Of a DNA stretch of 64,000 nt, positions 25,143-36,200 are shown piece by piece; the stretch's first letter is position 1, and every line of letters starts with the position of its first letter. The translations under genes were made by a program, and so were the position numbers. The DNA is taken from NCBI GenBank assembly GCA_035222895.1, contig JAVYIG010006365.1:55168-119167 (forward strand), given 5' to 3'. Source of the stretch: Strongylocentrotus droebachiensis (taxonomy: Eukaryota; Echinodermata; Echinoidea; Camarodonta; Strongylocentrotidae). The notes under the pieces were generated by a model. It did not search any database. It was not told where the DNA came from and saw only the letters and a program-made list of their open reading frames with translations.

Positions 25143-28100
25143 TTAATAATGATCTTTCTCTGCCTGCTTCTCAGCCGCCTTTTTGGCCTCTTGGCTACCG
25201 AAGTAATTATAAAATACGACAGCCGGTACCATGATGACGAGACCACCGAGAACGAACGCCGTGGCCAGGTTGAACACGGGTTCCCAGTGGAACGACGGAT
25301 CGGGCATGAAGAGCGTCCAGAAAATGGCGCCGAGCGGAGTGACGAGAGCCTGAACGATGACGGCGTAGACGGCGCCTTCGGCGAAACGGACGAGGAGGAA
25401 GATGAAGAGGTTTGCGAGACAGTAGCCGATGATAAAGAGGATAGCGTAGAGAACGGCATCGGAGCACGCGGGATCCTGTCCGTACATGCAGTTGAAGCCG
25501 TGCTTGAGGTTCTCCCAGAATTCCGACGGATTGCTGGCCTGAAAATGGAGAACGCTTTTGAATAGGGTGAACTTGCATATGAAGTCAATCATCAACAAAC
25601 TTTTCCGCCACCCTTAAAAAAAAAAAAAGTTTTTGTATGACTTTTATTATGTGACCAGCCCGTTAGGCTAATAAACAGTGCTGTCGATGTCTCTCTCTCT
25701 CTCTCTCTCTCTCTACCCCCCCCCCCCTTCGTCTATACGAGAAGTTTAATGTTTAAATTCAATATAGCATGTCAATCAAGCCCTACTTATACATGAAAGT
25801 AACAACACGAATATAAATGTTGACTTGATTACCGACATCATTACTTTACCAACTATAGTGGACAAATAATCGATTATAATTACTTAATGTATTTCGTCCG
25901 TTCAGAGCCAGAAGGGGATAATGTGTTACAGGTATTCACGAGTTAATGCTGTTCTGGTTCCAAAACAGACGATTTTATTTCTGAAGAGCTCAAATTTTAT
26001 GATATAAGTGGGCAAAAAAGTTTATCGGTTTTCCCCCTATTATTGTATTTAGGTCTCTTCTTGTTTATGTTGTTAACGAACACAATGATCAAAGTGTGAT
26101 ATTTTCTAAAAAACAACATACCGCTCCAAAGCCAGGAATGAAATCTGTCCAGAAGAGAAGGCAAATTATGATGGTGCTGTAGAGTTGAACCCAAGCCTGA
26201 AAAACTAAAGATTCTGTCTGTTTGCACAAAAGAAGGATACAAAATATATCATGATCAACGTGAGAAAGATACTGTGACAGAGGCATATCCAGGGAAGGAT
26301 GGAATTCCTTGAATGATGTGAGCACCGAAATCGGTAGCCTAGCAGAGCCGGGGTAATATTGGAGCGCTTTGAGCACCTTGCAGGGTGGATATGAATTGTG
26401 CGCTATATAATATATTATTATTATTATTATGTGCCCCTGCCCCGCCAAAACTATCTAAGGCACTTTTGATATTATTCGTACATATTTGAAGGCGGGTGTC
26501 GAAATTAGATAATGTTGTGTTTTTTTCCACCGTGAGGGGGGGGGGGGGGGGGGGTGGGGACATATTTTGGACATTGCATTGTGTCCGGCCCCATCTACTT
26601 GATGTAATTCGTTTATAGCCAAGTTTTACGAAATACACGTCATATCATTCTCTTATTAGAACATTATTATATACTACAGGTGCTGACCGAAAATGTTGCG
26701 TATAATAGTGAAAACAAAAAGTCGTCCAAAATCATGAGGTATATATTATTATCCTTACCTGATCTCGTTTGAGTTCCCTTTCGATCAGTGTGTTAAGGAT
26801 ACCCAATGGGAGGAACCCAAGGGTGAAAACGAAAGGCCAGACGACCTGAGCGAACCCCTTGGAGTGTCCCCCACCACTACTGCCACCATCTCCACCAGAT
26901 TGGTCGATGCTCCAAATGACGGGTTCGAGGGAGATGAAGAGACCGATTAGGACGATGCCCGTGCACGCCAAACGTGCTCGACTTACACCTGAAAATGTAT
27001 GCACAAATATACAAGAATTATGGGTTGTTTTGTGAGACAAATAAACGAAATCCATGTTAGAGGGATACAGAAATAACATAAAAGGGTGGGGGAGCGAGTT
27101 CCCCTCTTGACTTGTTTTCTGAGACAACTCTCATTGAGTACCACGACGGGTAGCGGCGTAGCTACGGGTGACGAGACGTGCCGTGAAAGAATTTTAGTTA
27201 TTATTAAAAATTTGGAATACTAATATGTTGATATTTTGATGAAGAAATGACATTTCAGAGATAGTAAAATATCTTTTTTCCTCACTCATTTCGCTCACTT
27301 GCAAAATTTAAAAAAAATATAGTTTCAGGTAGCGAGTTCCATGAATACCCTAATGACGATATTCGGGCACCTCAATGCCCGAATATCTTCATGATTTAGG
27401 CAGCATGGCACCAGAATATAACCTTATTTATTGTATTTCATATCGAAATGAAATTTATACCACAGCAAAAGTTAGTGTATTTTTTTTTCCTTCGTTCTCT
27501 TCACTTCTCGATAAAAGGTGGCAAGGCCAGGGGCGGACCCAGCCGGCAGCAGGGGAGGGGGGCAAATAGGGGGCCCAATTCGTGAGAGAATATTTAGCGG
27601 CGAAACAGCCAGCCCGTGTATAAGCGTTTTTGCCATAATAAAAATTGCAATGTTTTAGTAGCTCGTTCGCAATAATTATATGGGATCCAGGTAGTATATT
27701 TTAGGGCAAGGGGCCCTCTCGGCCCTCACGCTAATTAAAATGTGCCCATATCCCTATGTGTACCAGGGATGGAAAACAAATCATCTTTGGTGAATTTTGG
27801 ATGGGGGTGACGAGAAAGCTTTTAACTCCGAAAAGAGTGCCGTGACTAAATACAGGTTGAAAACCGTCGAAAAACGATTAAAGACTGGTGCTTCCCCCAC
27901 CCCTGCTTTAATCAACAAATAGTTTATCACGATTGCTGTTGTCGCAATGATAAAGTTATGAGATGCTTGTGTTGAGATGATGTTGTTTTTGTCACCTTTT
28001 CGTAGAATGATGTATCTGCAGACTACAGTAAACGGGATAACAGAAGTGCCAAGGATGGCCTGTAGCTGAGGGCTAGTCCTGTCAGGATCGCTGGCATACA

Positions 28101-28575
28101 CCACCAGGACACCATTGAGTGAATTCATTCCGCCAACAAGCGCCATGACGCGGTGACTCGTCGTCGATTTCAGGCTCATTGCGGGATCGATGAGCTTGTT
28201 GATGACCACGAGACAAAGGAAAAAGATGGGGAACCAGAGTGCTGTGAAGAAAAGCACCGGATATTCGTCTGTCGAGCTCTCCGTTACCATCGACCCCGAA
28301 AAGAGCGGGAGGGTCGTCGCCATCATCAAGCTGCTCAACACGGTCATGATTGTGAGGAAGACGTTGAAGAACACCAGTCGTAATCGAAATGAACATCGAC
28401 CACGGAAGCTGAACTCGTAGTACTCCGCGGGATCTCTGGTGGCGGGGGCATCTTCGTAAGGTGGTGTTTGGATGTTGATGCCGTTGATGATGGGCTCATT
28501 GGAGGATGGTTTCTCTTCGAAGGGGGCGCTGACGTCGGTGCCGTTAGCTAACAATGGCGCACTGTCGTGATCCAT
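25143..28575 (-). CDS. CRT-like (PfCRT-related) drug/metabolite transporter, 4 coding exons
   Basis: Animal homologue of the chloroquine-resistance-transporter-like family (drug/metabolite transporter superfamily). Coding exons on the minus strand: 28575-27996, 26988-26759, 26196-26122, 25538-25143; 1281 nt, 426 aa, close to the 424 aa of PfCRT. A polar N-terminus of about 65 residues is followed by about ten hydrophobic segments (for example FFNVFLTIMTVLSS, TGIVLIGLFISLEP, LFIIGYCLANLFIFL, FVLGGLVIMVPAVV). Family-specific similarity is seen in FWENLKHGFNCMYG followed by cysteines before a membrane segment (PfCRT: IWTNIKNGFACLF), and in NTLIERELK (PfCRT: NMTREIVFKK). The N-terminus contains DSAPLL, which fits the acidic di-leucine signal [DE]xxxL[LI] for lysosomal delivery. 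The natural substrate is not deducible; known relatives move peptides, amino acids or glutathione across digestive-vacuole or plastid membranes. Membership is confident, localisation is inference. Confidence 0.9.
25683..25730. repeat. CT microsatellite followed by a C run
   Basis: (CT)n of about 30 bases runs into a C tract, in intron 3 of the CRT-like gene. Confidence 0.8.
26291..26430 (+). mobile_element. Retroelement 3' end with TTA tail
   Basis: AATTCCTTGAATGATGTGAGC and CCGAAATCGGTAGCC match 13629-13680. The sequence continues to GAATTGTGCGCTATATAATA and (TTA)n, a LINE/SINE 3' terminus. It is in intron 2 of the CRT-like gene. Confidence 0.55.
27525..27690 (-). mobile_element. Fragment of the 'GTGGCGGATC' repeat, inverted relative to 32100-32210
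   Basis: AGGGGCGGACCCAGCCGG, GGGGGCAAATAGGGGGCCC and ATTCGTGAGAGAATATTTAG are the reverse complement of blocks at 32100-32210. It lies in intron 1 of the CRT-like gene. Related terminal wording (GCGGCGTAGCTACGGG) occurs at 27150. Confidence 0.6.
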
Positions 28576-29046
28576 GATTGCAGTACAGATCTCCTAATCC
28601 ACAATTATCAGTTTGGCAAAGTCATGTGGATCTGGCCTATGAAAAGATAATTATGTATACGAGAACAACAAGACAGTATTGATGACAAAATACAGCACCA
28701 TGAAAGAGAGTTCAATATGAAAATGATTTTGCTTCGATTCTTGCCGACGAAAAAACTCAGGAATGAAATGCGGAAATTGTTGGAATCGAAAACAAAGAAT
28801 CTAGAATCAGAATACAATACAACGGAAACGATGATTATGATTAATACAGGCCTAATCTTGAGTAATATTATTGTGAGCTATATATATACGTGTATAACTC
28901 TTAAATACTTAGTATCATTTTCAGTTGGAATATATAGCCTCACATTTTTAGAGTCATGTCCGTTTGTTTTGTGTTTTGATTTTGTTTTGTGTTTTAATTA
29001 CAGTATACCTTTCTATTTTTAAATCATTCATTTGATTTCTGCATGG

Positions 29047-29556
29047 TTAAAGGAAATACAAAGTTTTGGTATGGGGTCGTGAATTTGGTTCAAATGAACA
29101 CATTGGAAGCATATGCGATCCTACCACCATCAGGGATCGTTGTCGAGATTGAAATCGGGTCTATAGTTATGAAATTGTAAATAATAAACTATTTATGTTG
29201 TATAGCTCCCTCTCAAGGTCAAGATATTAATTAAGCTATAAAACAATGTTTCTTGACTAAAATCGACCGACTAGCTATTCCCATTTGGAAAATATATATC
29301 ACAACTACACATTCTGAGATTTTCATGGTTGCAGCTACTATTGTGCGGCCGTAGGCGCTATTTGAAATTCATCAAGATTTACCGGGAGCACCGATAAATT
29401 TTTATATTCAATATTTCTCGAAAGCAGAAGTGTTTTAGGGGCTAACTTTTATAGTGCTTATAATACATCCACAGGGGCATCCACATATATCAAAATTGTA
29501 AAGAATCACTATCCACCCAATTTTCAAAATTTCCCAAAACTTTGTATTACCTTTAA
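29047..29556. mobile_element. 510-bp MITE with TTAAAGG...CCTTTAA ends
   Basis: The left end TTAAAGGAAATACAAAG and right end CTTTGTATTACCTTTAA are inverted repeats, extending inward as TTTTGG/CCAAAA. A TTAA at each edge suits a TTAA-targeting superfamily such as piggyBac or Kolobok. No open frame of note. Confidence 0.75.
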
Positions 29557-30615
29557 TAAATCAAACTTTGATATTGATATATGATTTTCATGACATTTAA
29601 TATTGTAATGAGACTGCAATAGTTTCAGGACATACTTCATATTGCATAAAGGAATAATGTGGACTGATGATTGATGTGACTTGGTATTGAATATATAACT
29701 GTGAAAGTACTACAGAGAAACAACGGCCATCACAGACTAGATAGCCTATAATAAATAATGGATGTAATTATAGGACATTTAATGATTCTAAAAATAAACG
29801 ATATTAAGCACAATAGAAAATTGAGAGGTTTGATGTAACTTCCTCATTCAAAGAACAATTTGGAAGTTATAATTGAATATAGGCCTTTGATATTTATTCT
29901 GTAAATTTAATAGAACGTAAAGTGCTAAATCATCTGACCATGAAGATTTTACGCTTTATATAGAGCTACTGAGAAGCATTGAAAAGAAATCACCGTTATG
30001 TAAATAATAGATTTCTGTTAAAAGTACGATATGTTTGATAATATACTTCAGAATGCAAAGTTTCAATACATTATACTTTAGAGTGTAATATAAATTGACT
30101 TACCCGTGAGCATACCGTATAAGATAAGAACATATCCATTTACAAGAGGAGAACATATCCATAAATAACAGTGAACTGTCAAAACTCGCTTGTGATCGCT
30201 CACATGACAATTTGTGTATTCATTTGTAAACATGCTCTTCATGATTGTGTGGGTGGTACAGACAATTATATTGTGCAGTCTTGTTCAAATAAGATTTCAA
30301 CCATTGTTTTTGTGGGTGAATAATGGCTCTATGTTAGTTTCGAATGGGCTCTGTTATCTCGCATCATAGGATGTCACGCTGTAATAGTTCAGCTCTGTTT
30401 TGTGCAAAATCACTTGGTGTATATAGAATATGCCGAGTTTGTAGAGTAATGGAGAGTTACAATTTCTCCTGTAGTCCCCAAAAGATGATGACCCCTTACA
30501 GAACCTCTCTAAATTAGGTTATTTGTAGTGGTGCTGTCTGTCTGTGCCTTGGTGTTTTAATGAATAGGGAAACTACGAGAAAACTTTCGACAAAAAGTAT
30601 GACACAATTCGTCCT

Positions 30616-30700
30616 TGTTTTCACGAAGTGACGGTAGTGAGGAAAATCGTAACGCAAAGTGAATGCACATTTTTTTCACTACCGTCACTTCGTGAAAACA
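30616..30700. repeat. Perfect 24-bp inverted repeat with 37-base spacer
   Basis: Positions 30616-30639 and 30677-30700 are exact reverse complements (core CACGAAGTGACGGTAGTG). The spacer is 37 bases. It may be a tiny MITE or a regulatory hairpin; no second copy was seen in the window. Confidence 0.85.
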
Positions 30701-31524
30701 TTAGACAGACATTTTTCGAGTTGTAAATAAATGTAAAGCATCCAGCATTCGACCCAGCGAGTTATTAGCCTCTATAATACACGGCGAGTTGAATAATTGC
30801 CCCGACAGAATTACCACTATATAGTGAGTTAAATCGGTTCTTGCGTCGATCTTTCCCTGGATCCTTTGCCATTTATGAATACGACAAACTTTCTCTTTTT
30901 GGGAATTTTATGCCCATTTCCGTTCACTTTTCTCGTCCTTAATGGGTAAAATACTTGAATTGCTTGGATGCGAGTCGCCGAATAACTTTGCAATTTTCTT
31001 GTCTCATATTCTGAATTTTTTTATGTACACATCAACAACATAATATAGATACTCACAGTTACTTATGAATAGATCTAATGCTGCTTGGAGTATATTTCAT
31101 GTTCTTTCTACGTGCAGCCTACTTGTCCCATATGCTTGCAGACACGTCCTTTCCAACACAACTTTTCGAAGTAGTCATCCTATTTTATTGCGGTGCACTA
31201 ATTAGTGATCACGAGGAATCAAGTTTAGTTTGCATTATATAGGCCTATCGTTAAAGTGTTTGACTTTAGTTTCGTTAGTAATACGTTCACAACGCCAGAC
31301 ATTCAGGGCAATAATTGTGGTCAAGGTACCTTCAAATGGCCCTTGACTAGTACAAACAAACTGGTACTTTGGACCTTCCTCACTTCGAATCAGGTGACTA
31401 CCATGTTGAATGGCACAAAAAGTGCCATAAGTGGGCGTGACTCGTGGGCGTATAATAAGCAATTCGATATGACGTACGGCATAAAGTTCATGAGTGGCCA
31501 GGAGCCATAATTATATGGGGAGCA

Positions 31525-32940
31525 CCCAGGCGCGAATCCAGGGGGGCCGAGCGGGCCTTGGCCAAAAAAAGGAAAAAGACGGCCACCGCCCCCCCCCCTG
31601 GCAAAAAAAAAGTAAAAAAAAAATGTTGACCAAAAATTTACCTTTTCATTTTTGCTCAAAGGGGGGGGGGGGGGAGGGGCGGGCGTATTCAGTAAAAAAA
31701 ACAAAAAAGCGCTCACTATGCCGACCCCCCCCCCGTCCCCTCGCTGAGCGAAATATCGGGCGGGGCAATTTTCAAATTTTCGGGGTCAAAATAGGAAAAA
31801 AATATTAGTGCCATACGAGCTACATATTCAAGCTCAGGGAAACGCTCCCAGAGGGGGGGGGGGGGGGGGCAAGTGTAGGCAGAACACAGTGCCTCCCATT
31901 TTTCAGGTATCCCCTAAGTGCTCCTTTTTACATGAGACAAGTGCCCTTTTTCCTTTGTAAGTACCAGTGGCGGATCTAGGGGGCCCCTCCCCCGCGTGGG
32001 AAAAAACAGGTACAAACACGTTTATATACCTTTATTTGGAGACGGCCCTCTCCCCTCCCCTGGTGCTTAAGAAAAGATTAGAGCTCACTACCCCCCCCCC
32101 CCTCCCGGCTTATTCACCGGCTGGCTATTTCGCCACTGAATATTTTCTCACGAATTTGGCCCCCTCTTTGGCTCCTCCCCTGCCGCCGGCTGGACTCCGC
32201 CGCTGGTAGCTCCTTTCCCTTTTAATAAGTGCCCCTTTTACTTTTGATAAGTGCACCCTTTTTTTTTATAAGATCCCCTTCACTTTCTCATAAATGTCTC
32301 TTTTCGCCCCTTTCCCTTCGACAGCTTCTCCCTTCACCCTATCAGAATAATTACCCTCCTGGGCTATCACCCCCGGAAAATTACCCCCAGATGACAATTA
32401 CCCCCCCCCCCCACGCCTTGACAAAATCCCTAGAACAATAAGCCCCGCCTCAGAAAATCACCCCCACCCCGTGTTCGTTAAAGGGGAAGTCCAGCCTGAT
32501 AATAACTTTGTATTAATAAAGTCAGTTTTTTTTTCTTGGGGGGGGGGGGGGGGGGTGATTGTCCTCGGGGGTAATTTTCCGGGGGGATTATTGTCTTTCG
32601 AGGGTAATTGTCATCGGGGGTAATTTTCCGGGGGTGGTTGCCCATGGGGTAATTGATAACTGCCCCGGCCTATTCAAATCTGACAGCTAGTACACGTTTT
32701 ACTTTAATTGACAAGTGCCCTAGCTTTTTCCTTTGTAATAATAGATATCGCCTCCTTAAGTTTCTCCTCCTGAATATGTGCTTTTTTCTTCTTTGATGAC
32801 TGCCCGGCCTGTTAACCTCTGCCTTAAGCGCCCCTTTTAGTTTGATAGTTGCCCATCTTCCTTTCTAAAAAGTGCCCCTTTTCCTTCTCATTTTAATGCC
32901 CATTTTTCACCCAAATAATTGCCACTAAAGGGTTTAGACC
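31525..32940. repeat. Composite low-complexity region: poly-G/C tracts, 'GTGGCGGATC' element and GTGCCCCTTTT array
   Basis: Three parts overlap. First, 31968-32210 is bounded by CAGTGGCGGATCTAGG and CTCCGCCGCTGG. Second, 31840-32310 and 32690-32930 contain many degenerate copies of AAGTGCCCCTTTT with CTTTTGATAAGTG-like spacers. Third, 32346-32470 (ACCCCCGGAAAATTACCCCC) is the inverse of 32545-32665 (GGGGGTAATTTTCCGGGGG). TTAAAGGGGAAGTCCAGCC at 32478 looks like another MITE end. No coding sequence is supported. Confidence 0.6.
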
Positions 32941-33224
32941 AACCTCGATGCCGGATTATTTGTGATGATGATGCGATGATGAGTGTATGTATGTGTGTGC
33001 GTATTTCTTTTTTTTAACAGACGTGTATCAATAAGATATGATTATTTACGTCTGAAAGGGGAAGGAAAGGCGATGACGATGATGTGCGAACGAGCTAGTA
33101 GCTGAATATGCGCAATGAACTGCGCAGTGATACGATAAGTGACGTGGACTATCTACGTGTTCAAGGAAACTACATCCAGAATCTACAGAATATTTTTACA
33201 ATATTTTGATCATCCCAGCTCACC

Positions 33225-36200
33225 ATGATGCTTCGACGTGATAAAAAGGATGAAGAAGATGGTGAGCATACAAATTAGAACATTAAATATGTATATTATA
33301 TTAAAACAATGAATTTGTTGATGGTTTAACGTGTGGAACCGAGTTTGGTAAATGATTGCGTATCCCCATCTAATATAAACAGTGTTAGTACTGTTACTAA
33401 AAGTATCTAGAATTGGAGTTCGTAATTTTTCCACCAATCATGTGTCGTGTGATTTTGTATGGCGATATAAGTTAAAATCTCAGAAAGTCTGTGATGAAAT
33501 ATTGTTTGAACTCTTCTAATAGTAAGAGACAATTTGGTTTGATGAACAGTAGCTGGTCCGAGAATATGGATCGTCCACATAAACAAACAAGGATCGTCTT
33601 AATAAACGCAAACTTATATCTAGGATCGTCCTCATTTTCGCAGACGTTTCATATATCTGATCCGCGCATTGGCGATGAGAAAAACAGATTCTGCAATGAT
33701 TTTCTTGATGCATTTCACATTGACTTTGTACAGAGACTTTAACATTATAAGCGATAAATCCTAGGGAAGACGGGGACAACCCATAAAAGTAGATCTAGAT
33801 CTAGATCTACATTGTAGACAGAAATAACCATCTGATTTGGGTCATTTCTTTAATAAAACTGACATTTGTTGTCATTCCCCAATACAGATGGTAACCCAGA
33901 GATCTCGTACCGTGCGGGTAGCTATAGCCAACAATGTACACCTTTTTTGTCAAAACATTTTCTCCCCGATTTTCTTTATTTAGAACTAATTTTCTGATTT
34001 CTAAATCAGATGTAAATTAGGTCGGTCTATATATCTCCTAATTACAGTTTTCAAAATTTGCTAACCTATTGTAGAATGTGAAATTTTCGGACTTATATGA
34101 ATTATCCAATTTGTGTGAAACAGTACGTTCATGCACCCGAAAATAGAGCTATATGACCCGGCGGCCGGTATATTTCCGGGTCAACCTAGGCCAATGGCCA
34201 ATCAGAGCACTCGTTTCGTGGGAGTTCGTTGGTCAAGCCGGGCTGACTCGTATGTAGCTACGGTAGCTATTGGACGTTCGAAAAGAAAAAATGAATATTC
34301 ATCAACTAAAACCAAGACGGATAATGTTGACGACGAGACTTTCTCGGATTAATCATTAATTTAGGATCTAAATGAGCAAGCTATCGTAAGTCAAATAAGT
34401 TATAAATATGTTATTTTTAATTTTTATTATAATTGCAGCAGTTATGAGGATGTAAAGAGTGAAAATCTCGTTGCATATCTCATTCATCGCGGTCCGGTCA
34501 ACCGAACCATTTGTTCTGTACAGTCCCGTACAGTCCCGATTCCCCATCCTTCAGTCTCTATAATCGGAGGTCTAGTGGAGCCAGACGTAGTCTCAGTGGA
34601 ACAACCGACGATTAGAGAGACTGAAGTTTTCGGTCTAATCTAGATCTAGATGGTAAACTGCCCTTTTCTTACGCGGAATCCGTTCTTTCGCATTCACAAA
34701 TTTATATTTCCCTTAACTTCTTAAGAAAATTGTTAATCATACATTTACCATAAATATAATAATTGCATATCAACTAATCAAGTCTATTCCGTCATCAATA
34801 ACTAAAAAAGTAAGTTTCTGTACAGAGCAAATTGGAGAGGAGCTCCCAAGATATGTGACGGCACATTGCAGTGTTCCCAATTTATGTTTCACTGATGACA
34901 ACTTAAAAAATGCATAACTTTCCTGTTTTTAATTGGATATTACTTTACTTACTTTACTTTAATACACGATGTTGTAGGTCTAAGCCTGTTCATCGATCCA
35001 GGATTCTTCCATGATTACTGCTATTTGTGGAGGGAGGAGGTTGTGTAATTGACATGAGACAATAGACAACACCTAGACCGGCTCATACAAAAGGCTTACA
35101 TTCTTTGACCAGTGACTATCAAGTCTATTCTTAAATGAGTTTACCGACCCAGCTGCCACAACGTTTTCTGGGAGACCCTTCCACAGTTCCACCACTCTAT
35201 TGCTAAAAAAGTATTTTCTTATATCTAGCCTTGAATATTTCTTTTCAAGTTTTCTGGAGTGACCTCCAGTTCTATCTTCTGTACTCATCTTGAAGGGAAT
35301 CTCTTGCACAGTGTACAAGCCATTCACGTACTTAATACTTATACACATCGATCATGTCCCCCCTTCTACGCCTATGAACAAGAGTTGGTAGTTTGAGTTT
35401 GGTCAAGCGCTCCTGGTATGACAAATTTCTAAGGCCAGGAATAATCTTTGTTGCACGTCTTTGTACGCTTTCCAACATCCTCTGTTCTCCTAATCTGTAT
35501 GGGGACCGCATGGGCTTGTCCGTATTCTAAAATGGGCCTAACAAGGCCTTTAAACAAAAACGGCATAGTATCAGTATTGAGGTACATAAATGTCCTACGG
35601 ATAACTCCCAAGTACTCGATTTGCCTTGAGAACTGTTTGGGAAACGTGATCTTTAAATGATAGTTGTGAATCTACAAGGACACCTAGGTCCTTTTCTACT
35701 TTTGTAACAGATAGTGTTACAGAGTCTGTCCCCTTTTTCATACAATAGTCTGTAGAGGCTTCTGCTGGTAACTTCCCATATTGCTCAAACTTTCACCATT
35801 TCATTTTCTGCTTTTATTAAAACCAACATTAGATCTATATCAGGGTGAACTTTGCCTTTAAAGAAGGCAATAAAAAACTGTATTGACATCGTTTGACATA
35901 AATTAATCAAAATTCAAATTTACATGATTCAAAATCATTAAATAAATGTTTGACATAGACCTATAGAGTTTCTAGAAAAGTAGATTCAGAAATGTCAATC
36001 TTGCTTTTGTGTAAGAGATTTTATTTAGGTGTGATGATCAATCAAGTGCAAGTCGTCATCTATGATTCAATTTCTAATTCTAGGAGCTCTCCATTAGTTT
36101 TAACAGACTCTAGGCTAAGTGAAACTAATCTCCTAGTTTCTCATCTGCATTTAAAAAAAAGTTTGGTTGAGGTTCCATTGTATTTTATATTTCTTCTGAA

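Larger units (their letters stand above)
28576..33224. other. Divergent interval between the CRT-like gene and COPG
   Basis: Must contain both promoters and 5' UTRs, but no coding exon was recognised. It holds the MITE at 29047-29556, a perfect 24-bp inverted repeat at 30616-30700 and the low-complexity complex at 31525-32940. The rest, including 29560-30600 and 30720-31520, is AT-rich and shows nothing I can name. Confidence 0.5.

Noticed and set aside
25104-25588. Long open frames on both strands overlapping the last CRT-like exon
   Set aside because: They are alternate frames of a GC-rich coding exon; only the minus-strand frame with repeated membrane segments and correct splice phase is real.
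33765-34650. Possible LTR pair with 1-300
   Set aside because: The two related blocks differ in internal structure, lie 33 kb apart across several genes, and show no retroviral coding sequence or primer site.
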